NCBI RefSeq assembly: GCF_036186745.1
Contig: NZ_CP108086.1
Coordinates: forward strand, 1,612,001-1,676,000
DNA from: Microbispora hainanensis
Lineage (GTDB): Bacteria; Actinomycetota; Actinomycetes; Streptosporangiales; Streptosporangiaceae
Direction: 5' to 3'
Length of the DNA: 64,000 nucleotides
The notes beneath the pieces are model-generated. The model was not told the origin of the DNA. It did no database searches and worked only from the letters and a program-made list of their open reading frames with translations. Each line of letters opens with the position of its first letter. Positions within the stretch are counted from its first letter, which is position 1. A program made the translations under genes and the position numbers. Shown in pieces: positions 34,557 to 42,414 of this stretch.

Positions 34557-36169
34557 CTCCCGGTAGCCATGACGACCTTAGGCGGCGACTTCTGCGGCAT
34601 CGACCCGGCGGCGATGAACGCCATGGCGGCCGACCTGCGCCAGGCGGCCGACCGGCTCACCTCCTTCGCCACCGACTTCGAGGGGCTCTTCCGTGCGAAC
34701 GGCGTGAGCACCACGCCACTCGCGCAGATCGCCGCCATCGCCGACTGGGGCAGGAAGCAGGCCCCCACGCTCTCGGAGCGAGCCACGTTGATCACGGCGC
34801 TGAACGGCACCGGCGACCACACCTTCGCCCTGCTGCCCGATGCGCTGGACAGTTTCGCGACCGGCCGCGACCTGGGGCTCATGTACGGCACCGGCATAAT
34901 CACCAATGCCGCCACTGATGTAGAGACCAAGGGCGAACTCGCCCACGAGCACATCAAGGAAATCGCGGCGCTGGCCAAGGATCCCGCCGCCGCCGCGGCG
35001 TTCTTCGCCACGCTGCCGGCGAAAGTGCGCGACACGCTGCCCAACCTGCTCATGAACACCGGCAGCCCGACTGCCAAACAGGACCTCGCCGCCTTCGGCG
35101 CCGCCCTGGGCGCCGCGCTGCGTGCCCCCGGCATCCCGGCGATGGAGAAGGTGAAGGCCGAGCTGGTGAGCAAACCGGCGGACCGCGGTGTGGCGTGGAA
35201 CCGGCTGGCGCTGCTGGCCGGGGCGAAAGCCCCCACGGACGTCCGTGTGGCAGCCGCCCGCACCCTCGCACTGGACGACTTCCTGAAGAACCCGCGGCAG
35301 GAGTGGCGTGGCGGCAGCCCGAACCTGTCCCAGACGTACGGCTACTCCTCCGACACGGTCGCACTCGCGCTGGAGGTCCTGGCCGGGGACGGCAAGGCCG
35401 CCCGCGCCGCCTTCGCCCAGATGGGCGGCGACGAGGTCAAGCTCACCCAGGTCGAGAAGATGAAGCGGTTCCTTGACTACGCCAATTCTTATGCGACAGG
35501 TGCCGAGGTCGCCGACGCGTTCGGCCGGGTCATGGAGACGGGCAGCGAGGCCACGACAGAGAAGCCGGGCAAGCACTCGGCGGAGGCCGCCGCGTTCGCT
35601 CTGGACGCCATGCTCGCGACCGGTTCCTTCGGCAAGGACCTGCCGGACACCGCCAGAGACTCCATGGCCTCAATCGCCAAGTCGTACATCCACGAACTCG
35701 CCTCCGGCGCCCGATTCGACAAAGCCGTCTACCGCACCTCGGGCATGACACTGCCCGACAAGTGGGTCCCGATTCCTGGCGTCACGCCCGCCTTCTACCT
35801 GAGCCCCGGCGACACCTACCGTTTCCTCCAGACATTCGCCGGCGAAGAACGACTCACCGACGACTTCGACAAGACCGCCGCCCTCTTCCGCTACGACGTC
35901 TTGACGAACACGGCGCGCCTGGATGCCAAGGACAAAGGCCGGCATTTCCAAGATGCGGCGGCCATGTTCGGCGACCTTGGCGGACTCGAGTTCAAGGCCG
36001 CGCTAGAGGTTCGCGGCGAGAAGGACGCTACGGACAGCCTGATCCGGGACGTTGTCAAGAACACGATGGCCCTGGGCATCGATAAGATTCCCGTTCCGTT
36101 TGCGGAGACCGCTTGGACCTTGGCCAAGACCTATGTTGTGAGCAGATGGCTGGATGGCTGGGCCGCTAG

Positions 36170-37827
36170 CCTCGGGCTTTCGCGACGAATTTGAGCGGGC
36201 TTGATCGTTTACATGAGAAAAGTGCCTTTGAGCTGGGAGGATTGGGCTTGTCGAGAGTCCTGTCCGCACCAGTTCAGAAGGCACTTTCCAAGTGAAGACT
36301 ATCGCGTTGCAGCGCAAGATCGTGGTGTCCGCCGACGGCTCGGGACTCGTCTCGCAGGCCGGTGGGCTGCTGTTGCTGGAGACGTTGCGGGTCACCGGCC
36401 TGGGCAGGGAACTATCGGCGCAGCTGGAACGGTGGCGTCCGTCCCGGGCGGTACACGACCCGGGCAAAGTCATCGCCGATCTGGCCCTCACGCTGGCGTT
36501 AGGCGGGGACTGCCTGGCCGACATCGCGATGCTCCGCGCTCAGCCCGAGCTGTTCGGCCCGATCGCCTCCGACCCGACCGTGTCCCGGGTGATCGACCGC
36601 CTGGCCGCCGACCCCGTCCGCGCGCTTAAGGCGATCCGCGCCGCCCGTGCCACCGCCCGGCAGCGGGCCTGGGCCCTGGCCGGCCCCCACGCCCCCGGCA
36701 CCGACGGCCAGCTGATTCCCCTCGACATCGACGCGACCATCGTCATCGCCCACTCTGACAAGCAACAGGCCGCGCCGACCTGGAAGAAGACCTTCGGGTT
36801 CCACCCGATGACGGTCTTCGCCGACCACGGAGCGACCGGGGGCGGGGAACCCTTGGCGATCATGCTGCGGCCCGGCAACGCCGGATCCAACACCGCCGCC
36901 GACCACATCACCGCCACCCGGCTGGCGCTGGCCCAGCTTCCCAAGCACCGCCGCCGTCAGGTACTGATCCGCGCCGATTCCGGCGGCGGCACCCGCGAGT
37001 TCCTCACCTGGCTGTCCCGGCCCGGGCGGCGGCTGTCGTACTCCATCGGGTTCGCCCTCACCGAAGAAATCCAGGCCGCGATTCTGGCTCTGCCCGCGCA
37101 GGCGTGGACGCCCGCCTACGACTCAGGCGGGCAGGTACGGCCGGGTGCGTGGGTGGCCGAGCTGACCGGCCTGGTGAAGCTGGACGGCTGGCCGAAGGGC
37201 ATGCGCCTGATTGTGCGCAAAGAGCGCCCGCACCCGGGCGCGCAGTTGCGCTTCACCGACATCGACGGGCACCGCTTCACCTGTTTTGTCACCGACACCC
37301 GCCGCGGTCAGCTCGCCGACCTGGAGCTACGCCACCGCCGCCGCGCCCGCTGCGAAGACCGCATCCGCGCCGCCAAGGACACCGGGCTGCGCAACCTGCC
37401 GCTGCACGACTTCGACCAGAATCAGATCTGGTGTGAGGTCGTCGCCCTGGCCTGCGAACTCCTGGCTTGGATGCAGATGCTCGCCCTGGATGGGCCGGCC
37501 CGCCGTTATGAGCCCAAACGGCTGCGGCTTCGCCTGTTCGCCGTCGCCGCCCGCCTGGTCCGCGGCGGACGCCGCCTACGCCTGCGCATCGCCGCGTCCT
37601 GGCCCTGGGCCGGCCAACTGGTCACCGCCATCACCCGGCTCCAAGCACTCCCGGCACCGACCTGATCCGGCACCAAACCGCCCCGACGACCAGGAAGGAC
37701 ACCCCGCGGGCCCGTGGAACCCCGTCCACCCGGCGCGACAGCCGGGCCACCAGGCTGACCACGACCGCGATTTCACACTCCAGCCGAACCGCTCAGCCAG
37801 CGACCTGATGAACGTGAAAGATCGAGG
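36170..37827 (+). mobile_element. Complete IS1380-family insertion sequence, 1658 bp
   Basis: The element runs from CCTCGGGCTTTCGCG at the left to the complement of CCTCGATCTTTCACG at the right, so imperfect terminal inverted repeats share CCTCG..CTTTC.CG. It is flanked by a direct CTAG duplication (36166-36169 and 37828-37831), the 4-bp target duplication expected for this family. It carries one transposase gene. Intact ends, duplication and transposase mean a recent insertion that may still be mobile. Confidence 0.92.
36292..37665 (+). CDS. IS1380-family transposase
   Basis: This 457-residue DDE transposase starts at ATG 36292 (MKTIALQRKIVVSADGSGLV). The catalytic aspartates are in IPLDIDATIV and in VLIRADSGGGTREFLTW. 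The late conserved region RRRARCEDRIRAAKDTGLRN with NQIWCEVVALACELLAWMQM is the IS1380 signature region with the catalytic Glu. Length and order match full-length family members, so it is probably active. The short segment between the IS end and this start holds only non-coding sequence. Confidence 0.95.
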   Translation: MKTIALQRKIVVSADGSGLVSQAGGLLLLETLRVTGLGRELSAQLERWRPSRAVHDPGKVIADLALTLALGGDCLADIAMLRAQPELFGPIASDPTVSRVIDRLAADPVRALKAIRAARATARQRAWALAGPHAPGTDGQLIPLDIDATIVIAHSDKQQAAPTWKKTFGFHPMTVFADHGATGGGEPLAIMLRPGNAGSNTAADHITATRLALAQLPKHRRRQVLIRADSGGGTREFLTWLSRPGRRLSYSIGFALTEEIQAAILALPAQAWTPAYDSGGQVRPGAWVAELTGLVKLDGWPKGMRLIVRKERPHPGAQLRFTDIDGHRFTCFVTDTRRGQLADLELRHRRRARCEDRIRAAKDTGLRNLPLHDFDQNQIWCEVVALACELLAWMQMLALDGPARRYEPKRLRLRLFAVAARLVRGGRRLRLRIAASWPWAGQLVTAITRLQALPAPT

Positions 37828-38186
37828 CTAGCTTCGAAACCCGTGTGCAAGCGCTCACCGGGGCCCGAGCGGACTTCACTGTGCGCCAGAAATACGACAT
37901 GGCAAACCTCCTCCATAACGCCGGCTTCCCCGCGAGCAAACCACCCGCTGAGCTCATCAGCGCGAGGACAGGACACCTCAAGACCTTCGATGAATTAGTG
38001 GCCGAGGCCAAGCAGGAGGGGGCCCGAACGGGGAACAGCTGGGAGAGTGTCCTGCGGGCGAAGCTGACCCCTTACGAAAAGTGGATGGACAGCAACGACG
38101 CCCTTGACAGGAAGGCCGAGGATGCGGCGGACAACGTAAGCAGTGAGCAGGCCAAGGAGCTCAACCGTATCTGGAAGTGATAGAGC

Positions 38187-38669
38187 CTATGAGCGGGGGA
38201 GGCAATCAGTCTCCGCAACCAGCCGCCACGTTGGCGCTTCCGGCACCACTATCACCTTGACCGTCAAACCAAAAGCATCCTTCCTGCCCTCTATCAAGCG
38301 GGCGTCCTGCCAATCCAATTGGGCCAAGTCGTAGGTGATTTTGTAGTGAAGCTCCTGGGACAGCGTGTTCTCCATCACCCGCTCCGCGTGATCGAGGTGG
38401 TTGTCCACGGGGTCTTCAGGGATGTGTTCGTAATCCGCCGTCGCGTGTAACACCCGCTTGAACTTATCCTTGTCGCAGGGCAGGTCCCTGTCCGGACGAT
38501 CCACGATTCGGAGCTTGCTGAGAGGATTCTTCAAAAGTCCGTCGGCCTCTAGGCGGTGCAGGTCTTTCTGTAGCTCGGCGGTTGCGGCCTGGAGTGTCGG
38601 ACCGTTGCCGCAGCTCGAAACGAATCCGCCGACCAGCAAGAACGTCACCGCCACCCGCGCAACGCGCAC
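38187..38669 (-). CDS. Small lipoprotein, convergent with the putative type VII-exported protein
   Basis: This 160-residue protein has a lipoprotein signal (VAVTFLLVGGFVSSCGNG, cysteine near residue 20). A mostly helical mature part follows (ATAELQKDLHRLEADGLLKN; ERVMENTLSQELHYKITYDL; VKVIVVPEAPTWRLVAETDC). It is not recognised. It ends six bases from the end of the interrupted exported protein, on the other strand. A lipoprotein close to a secreted toxin is a known layout for immunity proteins, but here the strand is opposite and the role is speculative. GC content is lower than in most of the window. Confidence 0.65.
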   Translation of the reverse strand: MRVARVAVTFLLVGGFVSSCGNGPTLQAATAELQKDLHRLEADGLLKNPLSKLRIVDRPDRDLPCDKDKFKRVLHATADYEHIPEDPVDNHLDHAERVMENTLSQELHYKITYDLAQLDWQDARLIEGRKDAFGLTVKVIVVPEAPTWRLVAETDCLPRS

Positions 38670-39030
38670 GCCCCTACCTCCACCCGTCGGTATACAGACG
38701 GATCAATATTGACTCAACGCCTCGCCTTCCGTCACCCCGTCAAATAATCCGGTTACTCCGTCCGCCCCGGACTTCATGAGGTTTGGGACGGCACCGAGGC
38801 GTGCGCCTCGGACATCGGGCCGGCCCGTAGCGTGCCTGCCGTCACAGCAGTTTCCGACCGACTCATGCGCTTTCGGCGGATTCGGCCGGTTTTCCTCGCG
38901 CAGCGCTGTCCTGCCGAGAGACGCTGAACTGCGGGCAAGGGACGCTCCCGGGACGCCCACAGGCGCCCGGCATCGCTGCGCATGATCCTTAACCCATCGC
39001 ACCCTGGAGCAGGGACGACGGCTCTGTGGT
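38670..39030. other. Gap upstream of the TPR protein, no HTH remnant found
   Basis: In these 361 bp the frame of the downstream TPR protein is closed by a TGA at 38983-38985. No helix-turn-helix sequence could be read in any frame. The left part must hold the promoter of the lipoprotein. Confidence 0.4.
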
Positions 39031-39987
39031 GTGTCACAGGTCAGGACCGACCCGGACCTGTACGAGCGCATCACGAAGGCCATCGAACGTCCGCAGCGCG
39101 TGGACGCCCCCACGATCGAGTGGCTCGAACGCTGCCTGAGCGAGCATCGCCGCGTCGAGGACACCTTGGGGAGCGGCCCGCTGCTACCGGTCGTACGCGC
39201 CCAGCTCGACGCGATCACCGTGCTCGCGCAGGGGGCTCCGGGGCCGCTCGCCGACCGCGTGGTCTCGATGCTCGGGCAGTACGCCCAGTTCATCGCCTGG
39301 ATGTGCCAGGACTCCGGCGACCATGCCGCCGCGCTCGCCTGGTATGACCGCTCGCACGGCTGGGCGTTGGAGGCGGGGGACGCGGCTCTGGCCGCCACCA
39401 CGCTCAGCATGCGCGCCCACCTCGCGTGGAGCATCGGCGACCAACTCCGGTGCGTACGGCTGGCGGAGGCCGCGCGCTGGGACGACGGGCGCACGACCCT
39501 CGGCGTGCAGGGCATGGCGGCCCAGATGGCGGCCCGAGGTCATGCCGAGATGGGCGAGGCGGGTCCCGCGCGGCGGCTGCTCGGAGAGGCCGAGGAACTG
39601 ATCCGGGCGGCGGGCGAACACCCGGAGAACGAGCCGCCCTGGATGTACTTCTACGACGACGGCTGGTTCGACATGCAACGGGGAATGGCCGAGCTGGCTC
39701 TAGGCGACGGCACGCGCGCGGTGCGGTTCCTCGACCGCGGGCTGGCGACCCTGCCCGAGGCCTACCGGCGTGACCGTGCGTGGTTCGGGACCTGCCTGGC
39801 CCGCGCCCATGCCCTCGCGGGTGACGTGGAGGCCGCCGAGCGAGTCGCGCTCGACGCGGTGCCCGACGCCCTGGCCGTCAACCGTCACGCCGTCAAGGAC
39901 CTACGTGAACTGTCCGCCGGCCTGCTCCCCATCCACTCGCGGAGCGGGAGGCGCATCGAGGAGGCGTTGAGGGCGGAAGGGCGATGA
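39031..39987 (+). CDS. TPR-domain part of an XRE-type regulator (N-terminal HTH missing)
   Basis: This is a 318-residue helical protein. TVEWLERCLSE-type family sequence is visible as TIEWLERCLSEHRRVEDTLG, then VVRAQLDAITVLAQGAPGPL. A chain of TPR-like helices follows (GQYAQFIAWMCQDSGDHAAA, TTLSMRAHLAWSIGDQLRCV, GMAELALGDGTRAVRFLDRG). In streptomycetes this module normally follows an N-terminal helix-turn-helix of about 80 residues. Here the frame starts at GTG 39031 without it. The gene is probably 5'-truncated, though a stand-alone TPR protein is possible. Confidence 0.65.
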   Translation: MSQVRTDPDLYERITKAIERPQRVDAPTIEWLERCLSEHRRVEDTLGSGPLLPVVRAQLDAITVLAQGAPGPLADRVVSMLGQYAQFIAWMCQDSGDHAAALAWYDRSHGWALEAGDAALAATTLSMRAHLAWSIGDQLRCVRLAEAARWDDGRTTLGVQGMAAQMAARGHAEMGEAGPARRLLGEAEELIRAAGEHPENEPPWMYFYDDGWFDMQRGMAELALGDGTRAVRFLDRGLATLPEAYRRDRAWFGTCLARAHALAGDVEAAERVALDAVPDALAVNRHAVKDLRELSAGLLPIHSRSGRRIEEALRAEGR

Positions 39988-40104
39988 CACCGCACGATGC
40001 CGAGCGGACGTGGCCGCCGAAGAACGGTTCCGAAGGACCGGTCGCGGCACGCGGCAGTGACCGGTCGCTCGGGGCGGCGGGTTTTGTCGTACGCGGGAAG
40101 CATC

Positions 40105-40953
40105 ATGGGCGGCGTGAAGGACTGGATGATCGACTTCGCGGAGCTCGCGCGTGAGGAGTTGCCGCCAGGGAGCGCGGAGCGGCTGATCGGACTGTTACGG
40201 CCCGCCATCCGGCTCTCCGCCGCCGAGGACGGGGAGACCATGGTCGGGCGGCTCGGAGGGCTCCCGAGGTTGCCGGACGACATGGCATGGCCGTCCGTCT
40301 CCGACGGCGACCGGCCGCTGTCGTTCCTCGCCGAGCTCGACTGCGGGGCGCTGGCACGTTACGAGGTGGACATCGCCCTGCCCGATGCCGGCACGCTGCT
40401 GTTCTTCGCCACGACCGACGCGGACGAGCACCAGGTGATCTACGTGCCGGACGGAACGACCGTCGCCGAGCGGCCCGCGCCCGACGACCGCGTCGAGGTG
40501 TACCCCGAGCTGCCGCTCACCGGGGCCACCGAGCCGACCTGGCCCTCACGTGATCACCCCGTCCTCGTAGACGTCTTCGGCAGTCTTCAGGAGGCCGAGG
40601 AGAAGGTGTGGGAACACGTGCTGGACGAGGACACCTGTGAGCTCTTCGAATATCAGCTCCAGCTGTTCGAGGACGGAGGAAGGGACGGGCCGCCGCACCA
40701 GGTGGGCGGATACTCCGACGCGCTTCAAGGCCCGATCGAGGTCGTCGCGGCACACGCCGCCGGCACCGGCTCCTACGGCGATCCGGCCTTCCAGGAGGAG
40801 GCGCGCCAGTGGGTCACGCTGCTGCAACTGGCCGAGGACAGCAGGACCGGGATGCGGTGGGGCGACGGCGCGTGGCTGATCTGGGGCATCCGCAAGGACC
40901 ATCTGGCCGCCTGCGACTTCTCCAAGGTCCACCTCCACGTCGCAGGGCACTGA
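40105..40953 (+). CDS. DUF1963 (YwqG-like) protein
   Basis: This 282-residue protein of the YwqG family has no known biochemical role. It shows the family order: LGGLPRLPDDMAWPSVSDGD, PLSFLAELDCGALARYEVDI, GTLLFFATTDADEHQVIYVP, a variable acidic middle and HQVGGYSDALQGPIE. The end is DGAWLIWGIRKDHLAACDFS, with KVHLHVAG. The ATG at 40105 follows GGGAAGC; the in-frame region upstream is Arg-rich and unlikely to be translated. It is 117 bp downstream of the TPR gene and ends at a strong terminator. Confidence 0.9.
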   Translation: MGGVKDWMIDFAELAREELPPGSAERLIGLLRPAIRLSAAEDGETMVGRLGGLPRLPDDMAWPSVSDGDRPLSFLAELDCGALARYEVDIALPDAGTLLFFATTDADEHQVIYVPDGTTVAERPAPDDRVEVYPELPLTGATEPTWPSRDHPVLVDVFGSLQEAEEKVWEHVLDEDTCELFEYQLQLFEDGGRDGPPHQVGGYSDALQGPIEVVAAHAAGTGSYGDPAFQEEARQWVTLLQLAEDSRTGMRWGDGAWLIWGIRKDHLAACDFSKVHLHVAGH

Positions 40954-40979
40954 CCCCGCGTCGGGCTTCTTCACGAGAG

Positions 40980-41004
40980 GAGGGCCGGGGGTGGCCCGGC
41001 CCTC
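40980..41004. terminator. Bidirectional terminator hairpin
   Basis: GAGGGCCGGG (40980-40989) and CCCGGCCCTC (40995-41004) form a perfect 10-bp stem with a 5-base loop. It sits between the convergent DUF1963 gene and the GerMN-like gene and can serve both. Confidence 0.8.
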
Positions 41005-41010
41005 GTGGTG

Positions 41011-41973
41011 TCATGGTTCGAGGCTCTCCGGGATGGAGTCGGAGTGCCCCCTCGGGCGTTCGGTGCGGCCGTCGGCGTCGTAGATCTTCACCCAGCGGAT
41101 GCCGGGAAGCCGCTTGAGCGTGGGCGTGATCTCGTCGGCCACGGTGAACGTCGACCCGCCGCCGCGGAGCGAGCCGGTGAGCCGCACGTGGGCGACCCGG
41201 TCGCGGATGACGACCGAACGGACGCCGGTGGCTCCCGAGGCGACGAACCGCAGCCCCTTGGCGTACTCCGCCTGCGTCGGCCCGGCGAACAGCCGTTGGA
41301 GGGCGCCGCGCGCGGTGGACGGCGGCACCACCGGCCGCGACACCGCCGCCGTGTACGGCCGCCGCCCCGCCGCGTACGCCCGGGAGTCGAGGAAGTAGGT
41401 GCGCACCGGCACCGTCCGGTAGGGCGTCTTGATGTCCACGACCACGCGGTTCGGCCGCGTGAGGGTGTAGACGCGGTAGGACGACTTCCGCGACAGGCCG
41501 ATGCCGAACGTGAGCTCCGCCTCGAAGTCGCCCGCGTTGACGACCTGGATCACGGCGGGCAGCGCGAAGGTCTCACGCGAGGGCCCGTAGGTGGAGTGTC
41601 CATGGGTGTCGTGGCCGGTCGCGCCGCCGAAGTGCAGCTCCAGGATCGCGTCGCCGGCCACCGGGACCGTACGGCCCGAGCCGTCGGCGATCAGCCGCGG
41701 CACGTAGCGTGCGCTCCGCCGTGCCGGGAGCGGTCCGCGGAACTCGAAGACGACCCGGTCGAGCCCTGGCTGGTGCGCGGCGCGCACGTCGACCAGGGTC
41801 GCCAGGCGCGGGGCCGCATAAGCGGCCGCGGGAACGGCCGCGGGAACGGCCGCGTGCACGGCCTCTTGAACGGCAGCGGTCTGCGGTACGGCTGTCGCGG
41901 CGGCGGGGGCCGCCGACAGGCTCACCAGCGGCACGGCCAACACCGCGAGCGAGCGCTTGGGGGGCAGAAACAT
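41011..41973 (-). CDS. Secreted protein with AMIN-like and GerMN-like domains
   Basis: This is a 320-residue exported protein. The signal peptide is LAVLAVPLVSLSAAPAAATA, followed by an Ala/Pro/Val-rich linker. An AMIN-like beta-domain follows (ATLVDVRAAHQPGLDRVVFE; VVNAGDFEAELTFGIGLSRK; RPNRVVVDIK). The C-terminal GerMN-like domain is RGALQRLFAGPTQAEYAKGL, GVRSVVIRDRVAHVRLTG and TFTVADEITPTLKRLPGIRW. These domains bind the cell wall or membrane surface. AGAGGAG precedes the ATG at 41973. No operon partner is evident. Confidence 0.8.
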   Translation of the reverse strand: MFLPPKRSLAVLAVPLVSLSAAPAAATAVPQTAAVQEAVHAAVPAAVPAAAYAAPRLATLVDVRAAHQPGLDRVVFEFRGPLPARRSARYVPRLIADGSGRTVPVAGDAILELHFGGATGHDTHGHSTYGPSRETFALPAVIQVVNAGDFEAELTFGIGLSRKSSYRVYTLTRPNRVVVDIKTPYRTVPVRTYFLDSRAYAAGRRPYTAAVSRPVVPPSTARGALQRLFAGPTQAEYAKGLRFVASGATGVRSVVIRDRVAHVRLTGSLRGGGSTFTVADEITPTLKRLPGIRWVKIYDADGRTERPRGHSDSIPESLEP

Positions 41974-42414
41974 GAGGGCTCCTCTGCCGGGTTCCTTTCG
42001 CGAGTTGGGGGACCCGCGGGAGGGCGCCAGGACCGGCTACGGACCGGCGTCCACTTGAAGTATCCCCAGGTAGGCCCTGCTCGGGGACGGCACAGACCTG
42101 TCACCTTCCGTCCGGCTTTTCCGACCCATTGACTGCATCGTGGGGTCTATGTAACATCTGGGCAACCAAATGTAAGAAATTTGCAACTCTGAATCGAGAC
42201 TTTGCGGTCCTCCGCAAGTTCCGGCAGGAAGCACTGCGTCCGTGCGCCCCGCCACCGTCACCTTTCGCGCGAAAGGACACGAGGTGATGTCGGCCACGGC
42301 AGTGGGCAACCGGTCGCCGCCGCGACCATAGCGAGCCCCGACTTCCAAATCCCCCCACGACCGCGCGGATCGGACAGCCCGCCGGTCGGTTCCTGCCCGG
42401 ACAGAGGAACGCAA
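41974..42414. promoter_or_regulatory. Divergent gap upstream of the GH87 gene with two palindromes
   Basis: This 441-bp region is AT-richer at 42130-42200. It contains the inverted repeat TTGCGG-TCCT-CCGCAA (42202-42217) and the perfect 16-bp palindrome CCTTTCGCGCGAAAGG (42261-42276), about 140 bp before the GH87 start. A related half-site CCTTTCGCG lies near 41993. No riboswitch or small gene was recognised. Confidence 0.5.

Larger units (their letters stand above)
34569..38180 (+). pseudogene. Putative type VII-exported protein split by an IS1380-family element
   Basis: The left part (34569-36169, residues 1-533) begins MTTLGGDFCGIDPAAMNAMA with a WXG/LXG-like helical start, then a long mostly helical body (AHEHIKEIAALAKDPAAAAA; VEKMKRFLDYANSYATGAEV; FLQTFAGEERLTDDFDKTAA). 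It would stop inside the IS. The right part (37832-38180) reads FETRVQALTGARADFTVRQK and ends in KELNRIWK. Removing the IS and one CTAG copy joins them in frame (WLDGWAAS-FETRV) into 649 residues. The gene was therefore intact recently. It follows the WXG100-type gene by 12 bp and resembles type VII effectors or large ESX-linked proteins; its biochemical role is unknown. Confidence 0.85.

Noticed and set aside
27424..36169. A complete type VII secretion system spanning the mycosin and WXG100 genes
   Set aside because: No EccB, EccC, EccD or EccE genes lie between them and unrelated genes intervene.
41974..42414. Possible cyclic di-AMP (ydaO-type) riboswitch upstream of the secreted hydrolase
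   Set aside because: The conserved core of that riboswitch could not be found; only simple palindromes are present.
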